Source: Pseudopyrenochaeta lycopersici (Eukaryota; Ascomycota; Dothideomycetes; Pleosporales; Pseudopyrenochaetaceae). From it: a stretch of 64,000 bases of DNA. Positions 46,923-60,100 of this stretch are shown piece by piece (position 1 is the stretch's first letter; the number at the start of each line of letters is the position of its first letter). Location: NCBI GenBank assembly GCA_003313425.1, contig NHZP01000021.1, forward strand, positions 558,001 to 622,000. The letters are read 5' to 3'. The position numbers were made by a program, and so were the translations under genes. The notes under the pieces are model-generated. The model was not told where the DNA came from, did no database searches, and worked only from the letters and a program-made list of their open reading frames with translations.

Positions 46923-48510
46923 TTGTGAAGATATGGATACATATTGGGAAATGGAGCATCTCTGGAGCATTTTTTTTGGATCATTCGAATCGTTTCCCCC
47001 GTCACAGCGCTGCGTTTTTGACATTTCATGCAGGATTGAGTCTTGCTGTATGGGAGGATGTCTGCATACTCGGCGTTCTGGGGCAATACAGAGAACCTAG
47101 GCCCGATAGATGGCCCTGCGGCGACAGGCAGAGGTTGCCTTGCTTCACTGCACTCTGGCTACCTCAATGCTTTGCGCAAATATGATTACTTTCATTCTCA
47201 TACATTTCAAGTCTCTTTGTCTCCCCTCCACACTTACTTCCAACTCACTTCTGACGAAATTAAGCGGAGCGGACAGTCGAATCCGGGATGGCTTGAAAGG
47301 ACGCCACCTAGATCGATTCCTGCCCAGCGTCCGAACCGGCAGTGCCTTACAACGTCTTTTGCACAACCGCGTATCAGCCGGTGATCACACGGGGATCATT
47401 ACCACACGCCAGGCAGGCTAATTCTACATGGGGGATCTCTGCGCGAATTTGCTCAACGTCGGCGCTTAACCATGCATCATGCATGCAGGTCACATACCAC
47501 CGGCACCTGACTGGCTAACGACACGCTGGGGCTGCGGCACAGTGCCCCACTTCTCGGACGGACCACTTTAGAGTAATTAGACGCAGGATGCTCCTTTGCT
47601 GGCTATATTACCTGTCTTTTTGGATCATGGTTCGGTCTGCAGCTGTGTTTGCGGCAAGGACGGACGGCGCCTGTTGCGAAATGGATCCTAGAGCGTTTGG
47701 CCATGTCTTGCATCGCAACTAGGCTAGGCATACAACAGCACATCAAGCCCAATGTAGCTCTTTCTGCATCTTACCCGTCTCCCCACTACTAACACATAGC
47801 GTCCTGGCGGGCGCTTAATGCTTGGACACCTGAGTCCGTCTTATCTTGCTTGAGCCACGTCGGCTGTGTTTGTCGTAGCGAGCGAACGCACTAGTCTCCT
47901 CTGGCTAGAACATGACTGCCCTTCCCACGCCGATCCTAACGACCTCCCCATTCTGTCTCCCTCGTGTCGACGCATCTCTTCATCTAGCTGGTCTCAGCAA
48001 TGCACTCTCCATGGCAATAGCGGGCATCCGCTGCCTAACCCGGGATTCTGGATCGAATCACCCTCGCAGCTGCACGCTATTTCCAGCCCCCCAGCAAGCT
48101 CTCAGTCCTCCGCGGCTTCTCCGGTAGCTTTGAACAATGCCGTTTGGTGCATGATTTCTTGGTGGATAGCACTTGGGACGGACGACGTCAGGTTGAGACA
48201 CCCACACCCAAGATCCGCGGGGTGCTACTCAGGTGACATCAAACATATGCGAGTGAAAGCTCTCGCCCTCGGCGGTACCCTATCCTCGCCCCCATGCTGT
48301 TTCAGTACTAGCTGCTCGGTCTGATACGTCACTTTCGCTTCTACAGAATCAAGAGGACGAATCGATTTTACGGGCCGATTATTACTAAAAGCCCAGGCAG
48401 CTCCACCGTGACTGTCTACCGTCGACAGCGGCCCTCCCAAAAGTCTGATCGCTGCTAGTTTGATTTCGATATTTCATCTTTACAAATCGGTATCAACGGT
48501 GTATCAGCGG

Positions 48511-48552
48511 CCTCGCGAAAGGAACGTGACACCTCGCGAAAAGAACGTGACT
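48511..48552. repeat. 21-bp tandem duplication
   Basis: Two adjacent copies of CCTCGCGAAAGGAACGTGAC-type sequence (48511-48531 and 48532-48552) differing at two positions. In gene-poor DNA; no function suggested. Confidence 0.85.
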
Positions 48553-49699
48553 TCGGTTCGATGAACATATCCCTTGTTCGCCATTGGACAGCGAGTTAAA
48601 CAAGCCCTGCAACATAACGGAACGAGTTTGTGCCTTTTCCCGTCCGGTGCCTGCAGCGGGTCTTCACTGCCGCCTGCATGGCTGCTTCGGACCTGCACCC
48701 GTTCATTGCACTGCTCCGTGCCCGCCCATAACGAATTGATCTGTAGCTCGAAGGCAACAATCTACAACCAACTCTGTGATGCCTGTCCATTGTGGTCAAC
48801 TCACCGGAATTCCCACGTGCGAATTACGCAGTCAGCAATCTAACAAGCGACCTGCAGCCACGAACCCACCCGCGGTGGAACGTGTGGCGCTTAAGACACC
48901 GTGTGCGACCGAGCGAAGCTCACTGCATGTGTTCATCTACCTGAGGCCCTACGGACAGCGAGACAACGGACCAGAGACATTTGTTCAGCTATGCGCGACT
49001 CTTACAGTTGACATTAGTGCCATACATGACACTGGTTTCAATTTCAAAATCGCGCTCAGTTGTGCCATTGCGAGGTTTTTTGCTGGACACAATTCCTGTC
49101 CGCCCAGTCTTCTGCGGAGGGTCTGCGCGCACCCGACAATGTTCACTTAAACATCTGACACATGTGTTCCTTCCCGCCCATGGAAATTCCCCATTCCTTG
49201 ACCTAACCTGCACATCACAAGGGATATATTCCAAGACTGTTACTCGTTAATGGCCCAACATGTAGGCATTTAGATGAGGCTGCATTATTGATTCACCGGT
49301 AGCTTGTTGCACAGCGTTTCCATCTATGCAAAAGCTACCATTGATGTGCGCAACTCTCGCAGCTTAGGTTGAACTAAGGCTCTATGGCTGCTCTGTCGTT
49401 AAAGCAAGATATCGACATATTCTGGATGGGAACTGATCCTCGTGATGGCTTGCCTAACGCCCGGCTGCGCTTCAGCAATTCCGTGTTCAGGTTTCTGGAA
49501 AACCACTCGCATGGCACTGGGTACGGAACAACAGGCGAGCAAGGCGCGAACAAGCTCCGCCCGGAAGTGGTGCAGGGCAACGCCCAATTTCGCTGAGGGA
49601 ACAAATAGCGCCAAACCGCGGCTATACGTCTGGGGGGCGATCAAAATCGCCAAAGTTCCCTGCGTAACCGCGGTGCATCCGCGAGGAGAAGCGTTAGAC

Positions 49700-49728
49700 G
49701 CGATACCCCTACAAGCGAGGGGTATTGC
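49700..49728. repeat. Inverted repeat (11-bp arms, 7-nt loop)
   Basis: GCGATACCCCT at 49700-49710 and AGGGGTATTGC at 49718-49728 pair with one mismatch (a G-T wobble in RNA) around the loop ACAAGCG. A smaller perfect stem GGCGAT/ATCGCC lies 60 bp upstream (49636-49651). Could be a remnant of a small inverted-repeat element or an RNA hairpin. Confidence 0.7.
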
Positions 49729-52700
49729 CGCGCTGTCTATAAACTCGATAAGCGCGATCTACGCTAGGGTCGTTTAAGGTCGTTTATGTCGTGTGCGACG
49801 CAGCTAAAAACAACGTCACGTCTCGGCAGCTCTGCGCCTGGCGCTTGCGCGTACGGGCCCCACCCATGGTTCCTCGCTATGCAACTACACGTACCCCGCG
49901 ACATTCCCACGACGTTCTCCTACTTGCGACCTTGGATATCCAAACACGGTCTTCCGGATGTGAACCATTTTGGAAGGTTTTGTTCGGCAAGAAGCTGTGG
50001 CAGCCTCAGTCGGTCGGAAATGCCAAACCTCCTGTTCTGTCCTGACGAGGCTGATCAGCTATGGTCATGCAACGGACCGGACCCGAAAAGTTTCTGGGGC
50101 ATCCCGCATTGGGCCCTGCAGAGCTAGCGACGCTGATGGCCAGGGTGCTTGTCGTCGAGATGAGGTGATCCGCCCGGCGCACGCTCCGGACCACTATCCT
50201 AAATTCTCTCCACGGACAACGATTGATGGTGGGTTGAGTAGTGTCAGGAGTAGTGCGGACAACTTCTGACCATTTGCCGAATTCGTAATTGTTCCACTAG
50301 CGTTGCATTGACTACCTTAGATTCAAGGTATATCAATGAGAACAAAGTGAATTCCCTTGGTCGCTCCACTGTCTGCGGGGAGCGCAGCTAGTCTTCTAGC
50401 CGTTTTGACACTTCAATCTCCCAAAACACGTCATTAGGCAACCGGAGACTATTTTTTCTTCCCCGGCCAATCACGGCTCGGCACACGGGCCACCTTCGAA
50501 ATACAGACCTCCGCTGACGCTCCGCGGCATCGCAAGCATGTCGAAATCACGCAGAGTTCCACTCCGTCGTCCTGGAGCCGGGCACGCTTTACCACGACTG
50601 TCCTGGTTTTCCTTCTTAGTCTATGATAGTCGAACGGGATCTTGACTACGCTACGTCCAAACAGGAATGCACTCAGCCATACATAATATCGTTTCGCGAT
50701 TGAGACACACGAATACCAACTCCACGGGTAGGATTTTTCAGAAGGCGGCAACGACGCCTCGTCTACTCGCAGTTGATAAATTCTTCCACGGTTCAAGAAC
50801 GTCGGCATCACCACTAGTGTATCGCTAGAGAAGCAATTCCCAGCGAAGCGGTAAATGAGCATAAAGTGCACACTTCGCTTGTAGCTTTGCCCAGCGGCAC
50901 TATCGATTAGTTCAGGCGCGCTCGACTCTTTTCTCAATTTGATCTTCAACAAGACGTAGATCATAATGGCATTCACATGATAATTTCGGCATCGTCCGCG
51001 AGGCATCCTAGCGTTGCTGGCTATGACTTCCGCGGTCTGTCTTTGTTGGTCTTGAGATTCGCCGTTCTGTTCGCCATGGAATCATACTACACATTTCATA
51101 AATTGTTGTACCACAGTCAATCAGTCTAACACTATTATTCTTAATCATCGACGCATATCCAATTGATTCATGTATCGAGTTCATGTTCAAGCGTCAGGCA
51201 AGACGAACGTTCGATTTGCCTCACATCCTGACATCCTCGGGGCCCCGGCCCTCAACATTCCACGCCACAACCATGTGGCATGGCCAGATCGAACAACAAG
51301 CCACGGCAAAGACCCGCAGCGGGTAACTTTTTTTTTGACCATTTCCTCCTGAGATCATTCATCTACTAAAACCAGATAGCGCTACGTAGCATGAATAGTC
51401 GAAGCTCGATGAAATCTTGATAGATGCAACAGGCCAGAACACGTTTGTTAATTCTATTCACTTTGTAGCGGTTACGCTGTACGCTCTCTTACCTACGAGA
51501 ATTTGCAGATTGCGCTTCACAGTATCCCGATTTTTGGCTGACCCTCAAGAATACAGGATATGTAATCCGAAAACCGGGTACACTTGGTTCGTAAATAAGT
51601 AAATGCCATGAAAATGGTCATCGACAACGAGGATTCATACTAGACCCCTACTTATCGTACCTTGCAGGCCGATCTTTTCGATGCCAGCCCTACCTTTCAA
51701 GATCTTCCACCGAACGAGGCTTGACGAATATCTGCACTGTATGCAGGGCTAATCCATGACCTGGTATTTGATTTTTATTGGATTATGTAAGCTATAACTC
51801 AAAACAGGAGCAGCCATGAGCAATGTATCCCATTCGAATTCTTGTTGGACCCGGTTTCTAACCAGCATGGCCAGTGGCGTGCATCTCACTGCATCGGGCA
51901 ACACACATGACCCCATCTCGCATGTCCCACCATACCCACGTGTAGGCTTTGCCTCATTTGCTCTCCCCTCGTAGCTGTAGATTAAACGCCAGGACGAACC
52001 AAGATCTTACAGATAAGCATACGCCCTGCATCCGGCCCCAGAAAAATCGAAAGCAAACGGTCGATGGCTTTGAGCGTTTTGCAGGGGTTGGAGAAGAACT
52101 GACATCTTTGCGTATCCAACAGATACATAAGTTGTAGTTGACATGTTGGTCTGCCAAAGGTCCCAAGCCTTGGGGTAGCCCTACGCTGTTTACATGGTAT
52201 GTCATCGACCCATGCACATTTGCAGTCGGTCTCCGATGCGTTATTGCTCCATATCATTCACAAGGGTGGGTGAATTCATTCAATGTGTTGGTTACATCGC
52301 TAGTCGGGAGGAGTAGCTTGCGAGTTGCGTGGCTGCCAAGGGGGGGCCTTATAATGAGCGGGCCACGAACAAGACATTTTGCCCAGTAACGAGTTTGCCT
52401 GAGAAGCACTGTACGATACGCATCATCGGTCTCCTTTTGCAGCAGGGCGAACGGTAAGCTTTTGACCCCACGGATAAGGCTACCCAACAAGCAGGTGAGC
52501 AACCCATGGAAGGTGCATACACCTCACTCTGCGTCTAAGCTAAGACAAGGGTTTGACAATGCTGACGTACTCAGTTTGTTCACCATACATATATCTTTGC
52601 TGGAGTCTCAACGTCTTCTCGATGAGCGCGCTTATGCTCTCCCTACAAGCGCGCTTTCAGCCCCCACCTCCAACACTCCCAACCATGCCATCCCTGGTCA

Positions 52701-53599
52701 TGCTCCGAGCAGTGACCAAACGGAGATCATGAAGCGGCGGTAGAGACACGATGCGGTCCACCAACCAACAACAAAAGCGTTACACATGTAGCCGGTCATC
52801 CCTACGGTTCTTCCATGTCACTCCTCTTGCAAGCGCATTCACAAAGGAGAAGACTCCATTTATTGCCAATTCTGATGAATCCATGGGACTGGGATTTTAA
52901 TCTTATGCAAAATACGTTGGATACGATAATTCTACAAAATGGAGGATGATCCGGTGCTTCCAATTGGTTGGTGCATTTTTTCCTTCGCCACAACAGGGTC
53001 TGCCCGTTGCAACAGAGATGGTCAGAGTAGAGGCTAGTGAATTGAGTCAAGCCGCATTAGAAGCTACTTAGGGAAATTGATCGTTTGCCGCGACGATAAG
53101 CCACAATGGGGGCAAGGGCGCGATCGAGAAAGGGCTCGATTTTGATAAACGACATTCCCATGGAACGGGAATCGGGGAAGGTAGATGCTAGTGGGAAACA
53201 AGCATGATCGCGGCAACATGATATGTAGAGTGGGCAATATCCACCTGTCACGCGCCAGTTCGCTTTAGCCCCAATGGTTCCAGATCGGTCAAATTTTGGA
53301 ATCCAGGTCAATGCTGGAGACGTCAAGATTGGAAATCTCTAGGAAGAAAGAAATGATTACCTGCTTGGCAATTCTAGCACAGGGATGTAGTTCATGTAGA
53401 GAATGGTATTTCGGTTGACTATCCTACAGTGGCCTCAGGTGCGTTGAATCACTTGGCATCTTTTATGCGATCATACCTTATGAGGACTATCATCCTTGCC
53501 CTTCCCACATGAGTGCGTATCGATGGTAAAGTCGTTTGAGTCATTTGCTTCGTCCTAAATTTTGTTGTATACGTTTTATTCAAGAAGCCAAGGGCGTCA

Positions 53600-54795
53600 C
53601 TAGATGAAGTCGCTGTCTCCAAACCCACCAAACGGATTCGGAGGCCGACCTCCAGGTCCGCCAAAGCCTCCCCCACCGGGAAATCTAGAACCTCCTCCAC
53701 GATTGTCTCTCAGAGGGTCACCTGGTCCCACGGGGTCATATCGCGCTCCCGGGGGGGCCGATGGGTCATATCCTCCAATACCACCCTGACCGCGGAACAA
53801 TGGGTCATCGAAGGTGGGATGCATACCTCCACCCATACCTCCTGGTCGCGGCAGTCCACCACCGAGATGTGGCCGCAGAGGATCATTAGGTCCAAGGCCC
53901 TGAGGATACAAGTCATCGTGTCCGATGCCGATTGGGTACCGGTCGTCACGAAGACCACCGCGTGCTGGCCGATTTACCTCGTACTCATCCTCGAAGCCAG
54001 GTATGGGCTCTGGAAGCGGTCGACCAGGTTGTGGTCGCGCAGCTAGAGGGTCGTTGAAAGGGTATGGACGCGCGGGTTCTGGCTCATTTGGCGGTTGTCG
54101 TGGGTTTGACGGCTCGCCTCTTTGCGGAGCAGGCCGTTCTGTAGTCGCTATGCGGTCGTGTTCTGTATTGCTTTCTTCATATCCTTGCTTCTGTAGACCT
54201 GGTGCAAGCTTCTGGATGACGGAAATCTTAAGCAGCGCGCCGAGATCGTTCAGTCGGCCCTCTGAAATAAAGAGGTCCTGCAGCTGCTTTGCGGCGTCCT
54301 CTAAAGATGTGTCACTCGAAACTGTGAGTGGGATGCTAGATTCGGAGAGATAGTCTTTGGTTGCGACATCGAAATGTGTAGTTTTGTCATCACCAATCGC
54401 TAGAGCATATATGACTGCCTTGCTTCCGAGCCTGCTGATCTTGACAAGGTATTCCATTGCGGATTGCGCATGTGCATAGCGGAACGCGTAGGTTGACGAC
54501 GCATTCCATTCACTAGGTAAATTCCTAGGATGTTCGGCATCTGCAGTTACTTCTGTAAGTGTCTAAGTACTTGGTTGAAAAGTTAAAGTGGATGGCTGCC
54601 TTTACCTATCCGCTCATCCTCACCGAGGCCAATCAATCTAAACCCTACAGCCAGCATCCCAGCATGGATAGCGAGGGCTATAGCTTCGGTCTGAGTTTTG
54701 ACCTGTGGGCCCTCAGTCTTTGGCAGTGAGGATGCCATGAAGCGTGAGAGCGAAGCCGCGCTGAGCGGGTTGCCCGTTGTGTTGTCCTGTACCAT
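53600..54795 (-). CDS. PI31-like proteasome regulator
   Basis: 380 aa from exons 54795-54606 and 54552-53600 (53-nt intron, frame kept through a split Glu codon). The N-terminal domain (residues about 20-170) has the PI31/Fbxo7 FP-type pattern: QTEAIALAIHAGMLAVGFRL, then LPSEWNASSTYAFRYAHAQS and MEYLVKISRLGSKAVIYALA. The C-terminal half is Pro/Gly/Arg/Asp-rich with repeated DPL and GGG elements (NDPLRPHLGGGLPRPGG), ending FGGFGDSDFI, as in PI31 proteins that use a disordered tail to bind the 20S proteasome. PI31 modulates proteasome activity and assembly. I am fairly sure of the family. The start is the first ATG in frame; upstream codons to 54807 have none. Confidence 0.85.
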
Positions 54796-55305
54796 TGTCC
54801 CTCGCACGCAAGCAGGCTTACGATTTTGTGAAGTTGAATATGTGTCAGATGACTGGTTTCAGATGCAAATTTGTGTTTCTGAAAGCACTATTGAAGTAGG
54901 TGGATTTATAGAAAGAATGGTTGCAGGCAACAGAGCTTCGCACTGCGTTACACCAATGAGGTCAGAGGCGGGGTTCAGGGAGCTCGGGCGACATCAATGC
55001 AGGGTCCATGTCTGGCCGAAAAATGTTCGATCTAAGCCTCACGAATTTGATGTACATGATGCAGATGTTATAACACAAATTTTAAATGAGAGGATGCCCC
55101 AGCAAAATGCGCTGTGGAAGTCAAAGGTAAACATTATTTGACGAGGTAGCTACTTAACATGCCTCCGCAGCACCAGACCCATGATGGCGCTAACACTATC
55201 CTAGCTGTAGAGAATAAGGTAAGATGAATCAACGCCGATGCCAATGCAAAAATTATCCAAAAGAGCGGAGCAAAATCAAGAAAGTCTGAAAATTTGCCGC
55301 GTATG
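54796..55305. other. Intergenic region between PI31-like gene and atg18
   Basis: 510 bp between the PI31-like start and the atg18 stop, same strand. Should contain the PI31-like promoter and atg18 3' UTR; nothing else seen. Confidence 0.45.
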
Positions 55306-56810
55306 CTATTCGGGCAGATCCTGTGACGCGCTCGATGTGAGCTCGTTGGGTTCCAGTAGTCTTTACAAGTTAGCAATTGAACCTTGCTGCCTTTCACAGA
55401 ATCGGTGGGTGAACTTACGAATACTGCTTGTACAGCGTGCCCTCGCCTCCTTTCTCTAGGTCAACGTTGAAAACGTAGTAATTCCCTTCACTTGTGACGA
55501 CCATAATTTGGGGACCGTTATTGTTCAGCGCGACTACAGTCCTCACTGGGCCAGACGAGGCGCTATTCAGGGACCGTGGTATCTTGACCCAGGCAAAGTC
55601 TCGCGAAGGCTCCCATATCTCAGCTACCGCGCTTGGTAGGTAGCCGCCAACGGTAGCTGCGAACGACTTCCCAACAGTTTGCGAAGTACGGCGTATCATG
55701 CTAGCGAAAGTGGGGTTCAGCGGCTTCCGCTCTGACGATGAGATGTCTGTTGTGCTAGCACCAAATTCGTCCAGGTTCTCCTCGCTAGCACGGCTACTAC
55801 TCCGCTCACGAGACGCGGACATTGGTCGATTGGGGCCAGATGAGACGCTATTACTCCGGCTTGTGTTGGGTGCCCCCAGGCGGAAGATGTGGACCGTCTC
55901 AGTTGCGGACGAAACGCTCAGCAGTGTGGATGTTGAGTTGAAAGACATGCTGTATATTCTGGCGGGTATCGAGCCTCGCCGGAATTGATACAACTTTTGT
56001 GCGTCTGGTATTGAGAAGACGCGGATTATAGTGCCCTTCTCGGATGCAGTGGCTAACAAGGTGCCATCATTGTTGAGAGCGATGCAGGACAGCGGAGAAT
56101 TATGCGCCTCTATTACATTCACTGCCTCCAACTTTGTAGCATCATATATGAGGACCTCACCGCTTGTTGGAGCGATGTGATCGGATTTGGGCGGGGCATG
56201 CGACGGGGGTTGGAACGTAGCCGGCGCAGCCTTGGTGGGGAGCGGGTACACGAGGTAGTTGTTTTCGGAAGAGGCTGATAGGGCGCATATCGCTGCGAAC
56301 CGTCAGCATATGTAAGAGATTTGGGTGTCTCTGGCCTACCATTTGGGTTTGGCGACGTCTTTTCGGTCTTGAGCATCTGCATGTTGCTGATGTCATATAT
56401 GTAGAGCTCTGATTCGAGGACGACAACGAGTCGCTTTCGATTCAGTCGCATAGCCAGGATGGCAGTGCGGAAGGTCATTTCGCATATTGTCGAGTGCCTC
56501 TTCACATGATCAGTGGCCGCAAAGCAAACATGGCGGGTGTCGGTGACGGACCTTTGTGTTCTGAATGCGCAGGACCCGAGGCGACAGGGTCAGGGCGACC
56601 AGAGAGGTCGAGAAAAGCATCTCAAGGCTGGAGACATCTCCTTCGCGCGACTCGGACTGCTTGTTGAACGGGTCGGTGGTATATATGCGATAACCGTGAG
56701 TGGTGCCTGTGGGCAGAGTTAGGGCCTGTTCGTTTCCTTGTGGGGGCGTATATACCAACGCCTAGATGGCTGTGGTCCTGGTTGAAGGTGACAAAATTCA
56801 TGGCCGTCAT
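55306..56810 (-). CDS. atg18: Autophagy PROPPIN Atg18
   Basis: Seven-bladed beta-propeller that binds PI3P and PI(3,5)P2 on autophagosomal and vacuolar membranes and recruits Atg2. Exons 56810-56756, 56706-56552, 56499-56340, 56292-55419 and 55360-55306 give 432 aa; introns 49, 52, 47 and 58 nt. Exon 1 encodes [12 protein letters not shown], the family start. The diagnostic FRRG lipid-binding motif is at residues 227-230 after [12 protein letters not shown] Ser-rich loop ([20 protein letters not shown]) follows blade 5/6. The last exon adds [17 protein letters not shown]. Two acceptors are AAG rather than CAG/TAG, supported by frame and family sequence. The gene is complete. Confidence 0.95.
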
Positions 56811-57162
56811 GTCCGCCAGTCGTGGCCTGGTCGTCGGCGAGAGACCTGCAGACAGACTATCGCGGCGGAGAGCTTGATGGAGCTTGGGCCAACAGTTTGC
56901 GGGCGCACGCGCTATGGGCGACAACGGCTAAAGATGGAAGGAAGCAGGAATGGCCAGTCTGGTGAGGGCGACATGTGTGAGGGCGCAAGATACTCGGTCG
57001 TGAATCTGTTCGACGAGCAATGCAGCTCTCCAGGTTGCAGCTCCCACTTCCGCCTGATGGTCTGCATGCAGGGATCTGGCTTAGCCCCGCTTGTGGCTGG
57101 TGCTCCAAAAATCCATCACCACTTTCGGCTCGATTCCACCCTTGATTATCGCCATAGCACAC
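56811..57162. promoter_or_regulatory. 352-bp divergent promoter atg18 / ppm2
   Basis: Both genes start from this short interval, so the regulatory elements must be shared or overlapping. No canonical TATA box is visible. Confidence 0.5.
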
Positions 57163-60100
57163 ATGTCGTCCAAGCCGAAGGGGCGCCCAAAAAAGGGCGC
57201 TGTCAAGCGCAAGGGCAATCAAAGGACCACACAGGAGAAGAGGGACGTGGACATCATGAACGTGAGCTCGTCCAGAGTTTTCTCCCAGTCGTTGATACTG
57301 TCGATGCTCACTGACTAACCGTGAGATCAGACGAACGATAGTAGCATTGTTTCGAAAAGGAGTGTGTCCAAGTTGTATTTTAGCAAAGAGCCAGACTTCT
57401 ACGAGCCATTTGTGCCAAAGTTTGTTCGACGCAATCCACTCATCAATCGTGGGTATTGGCTTCGAATGCATGCAGTCGAGCAAGTAGTCCGGCAATTCCT
57501 CCAAGAAGAAGATGGCAGAATGAAAGTAGTCGTGAACCTAGGTTGTGGATAGTGAGTAAGACATCCGTCAACGACACTTACCTTGGGAGAGAACTAAGCC
57601 TCGAGAAGCGACCCCTTGCCCTTCCAATTTTGGCACAGATATGCGTCACTCACGCAGAAGGCTGTCTTTGTAGATGTCGACTACCCACAACTGATTGAGC
57701 GGAAACGAGACCGCATGCTTTCCAATGGTCTCCTACGAGACGCTTTGCTGAAGACAAAGCCGCGCTCATCCGACACTCCGGTTTATCTTCGCAGTGACCA
57801 ATACATGGCCATAGGCTGCGACCTCAGGGATCTCAAACTCCTTGAGCGCATATTACGAGCCGAATTCGAGACATCGGTGACCTCCATTTTGTTCGTCGCC
57901 GAGGTGTCCGTTACGTACATGTCAGTGGCGGATGCTAATTCACTCCTTCAATGGGCAAGGACCCTCGAAAACGGCATGCCACCTCACTGATCCGAGCTCT
58001 TAGGCCCTGCTAATCTCTCACAGCTCGCTTCTGTATGCTCGAACAGTTCTTGCCCCAGGGGCCACAGCATCCCTTCGCCCAGACCATGCTGTCGCACTTC
58101 CACAAGCTACAAACTTCAATCAAGGCGGCTGAGCAATACCCATCACTAGCCCAGCAGTCATCCCGGTTCCTTGATGCAGGGTGGACAAAGCTAATGATTG
58201 CTCGCAATCTGTGGGACTTGTGGTCTGATGATGCCTTTACTCCTCCCGTGCTACGACGGAGTCTGGACGCCGTCGAGCCGTTTGATGAATGGGAAGAATT
58301 TGCTTTATTTGCTGGCCACTACTTCCTATTGGTTGCTTCGAATGCGGATGAAAGGCAGTTAACTGAGACATCCAGCGAGGTCACGGCCACTGCAGGAGGC
58401 TGCATGAAGCCTACTGGCGCGGAGACTATCAATCTGCATTCGTGGAAGCCATCAGCGGATGCTGCCTTAACGCCACGACGTTTCGCTGCCGCTTTTGCTC
58501 TGGATCAAACCACATTTGCTGTCCACGGAGGGCAAGGAATCCAGGCCCGTCTCTCCAACTGCGATATACTGAAACGGGAGGATTCGCAACTTTCCTTTCA
58601 GCCTTCTAACATGCCGCCACCACCTGCACGCGTGTGCCATACCATCACAACTATGAATAATGCTAGCGCGTTGTTGGTCGGTGGCCGAGGATCGCCAGCA
58701 CAAGCTTTAGCGGACTGTTGGCTCATTACGAGTGGAACTTGGACAAAGGTGGATGACCTTGCGACACCTCGCTACAGGCATTGTGCCGTTTCTCTTACAT
58801 TAGAGTGCGAGGAGTCACACACCGACGGTGTTCTTGTTTTTGGTGGCAAAGCAAGTGACGGCACCCCACTCGATGACTGCATATTGTGGACAGCCAACAA
58901 CGGCTGGCACATCATACCCGTTGACGGACCGCACCCATCAGCTCGCTTTGGTGCCGCAATTTCTACGATGGGCTCAGCTCAAAGATGGGGCTTACTCACC
59001 GGCGGCATAGGTGCAGACGGCACAGTTCTGGAGGATGTGTGGGAGTGGTCAGTCTCCGCCACACCAACACCACGAATGATTTTCAAAGAGCGCACCAATG
59101 ATATACGCAATAACGCATCAAGATCCGCATACGCGCGCATAGGTGCCAATCTAGTCCCGTGGGGAAACTCAATTCTTTTGATTGGAGGCGTTTCGAAAAA
59201 TGAGCTCCACAGCCGGTCCGAAGACGTTTTGCTGTTGACGCACAGTAAAACACAGATCGTGGTAGAGTCCCCTGTCATACCACTGGATTCAGCCTGGCCC
59301 TTACTCGTTGGCATCGGCGTAGTTGCAGTATCTCGAAACGAGGTCCTGATTTCAGGAGGCGGCGCGGTGTGCTTCTCCATGGGGAGTTTTTGGAACAAAG
59401 GCCATATTACCATCTCTCCTGCCGTTCCGCCAGGGGCCAAGTCGTGGCGTGTAGTGTCGTATCAGATCGACGGCGCAGCAGAGGCGAAGACAGCCGAAGC
59501 ACATCGAAGGAATCAGCCGAACAGGGCTAAGAAGCCTGCAGCTCTGCATGTTACGGAGGTCACTCGGGTCCAACTGCACTTGGCAGAAGACTTTTCCCGA
59601 TTAGTCTCTACATCGAAGCCAGCCATCATCGAAGGCCTCAAGGTCGGCCCATGCACCGATCTATGGACGCTTGACTATCTGAAAGAGAAAATTGGGCACG
59701 AGCGGGAACTGGTTGTCCATGAATGTTTGTCAGATCGCATGACCTTCAAGGACAAAAACTTTCAGTACGTCAAGAAGACTGTGGCGGACTTCCTCGACGG
59801 CATCGCTCAAGGCTCACACGCATACCTTCGCGCTGTGTCCTCAAGCCAGCCGAACAAACTTCCCACAAGGATCGAAGATGACTTTCCTACCATCGCGGGA
59901 GACTTCCAGATTCCTGATGTCCTCAGCACAGTCAGAGCAAACTCCCACAGCTCACCACTTCGCATCTCAGGCCCAGTATCTCTCTGGCTACACTACGATG
60001 TCCTCGCCAATATTCTTTGCCAGATTCGAGGCACCAAAACATTATATCTGTACCCACCATCCGATGTTAAGTACCTTGAGTTCCCACCTGGAGGTTCCTC

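Larger units (their letters stand above)
46923..53599. other. 6.7-kb gene-poor region
   Basis: No convincing gene. The longest ATG frame is 185 codons at 51006-50449 (minus), without recognisable domain; others begin at TTG/GTG. Composition is balanced and not strikingly AT-rich, which argues against heavy RIP. I found a two-copy 21-bp tandem repeat (48511-48552) and a stable inverted repeat (49700-49728), described separately. I saw no tRNA-type box pair, LTR, or transposase remnant. It could be a long 3' region plus regulatory DNA, or decayed insertions beyond recognition. Confidence 0.45.

Noticed and set aside
50449..51006. 185-codon minus-strand frame starting with ATG in the gene-poor region
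   Set aside because: No recognisable domain, no supporting introns, and odd composition; possible by chance over 6.7 kb. Kept only as a note.
55134..55397. 87-codon minus-strand frame downstream of atg18
   Set aside because: It overlaps the last atg18 intron and exon; spliced sequence gives the proper Atg18 end instead.
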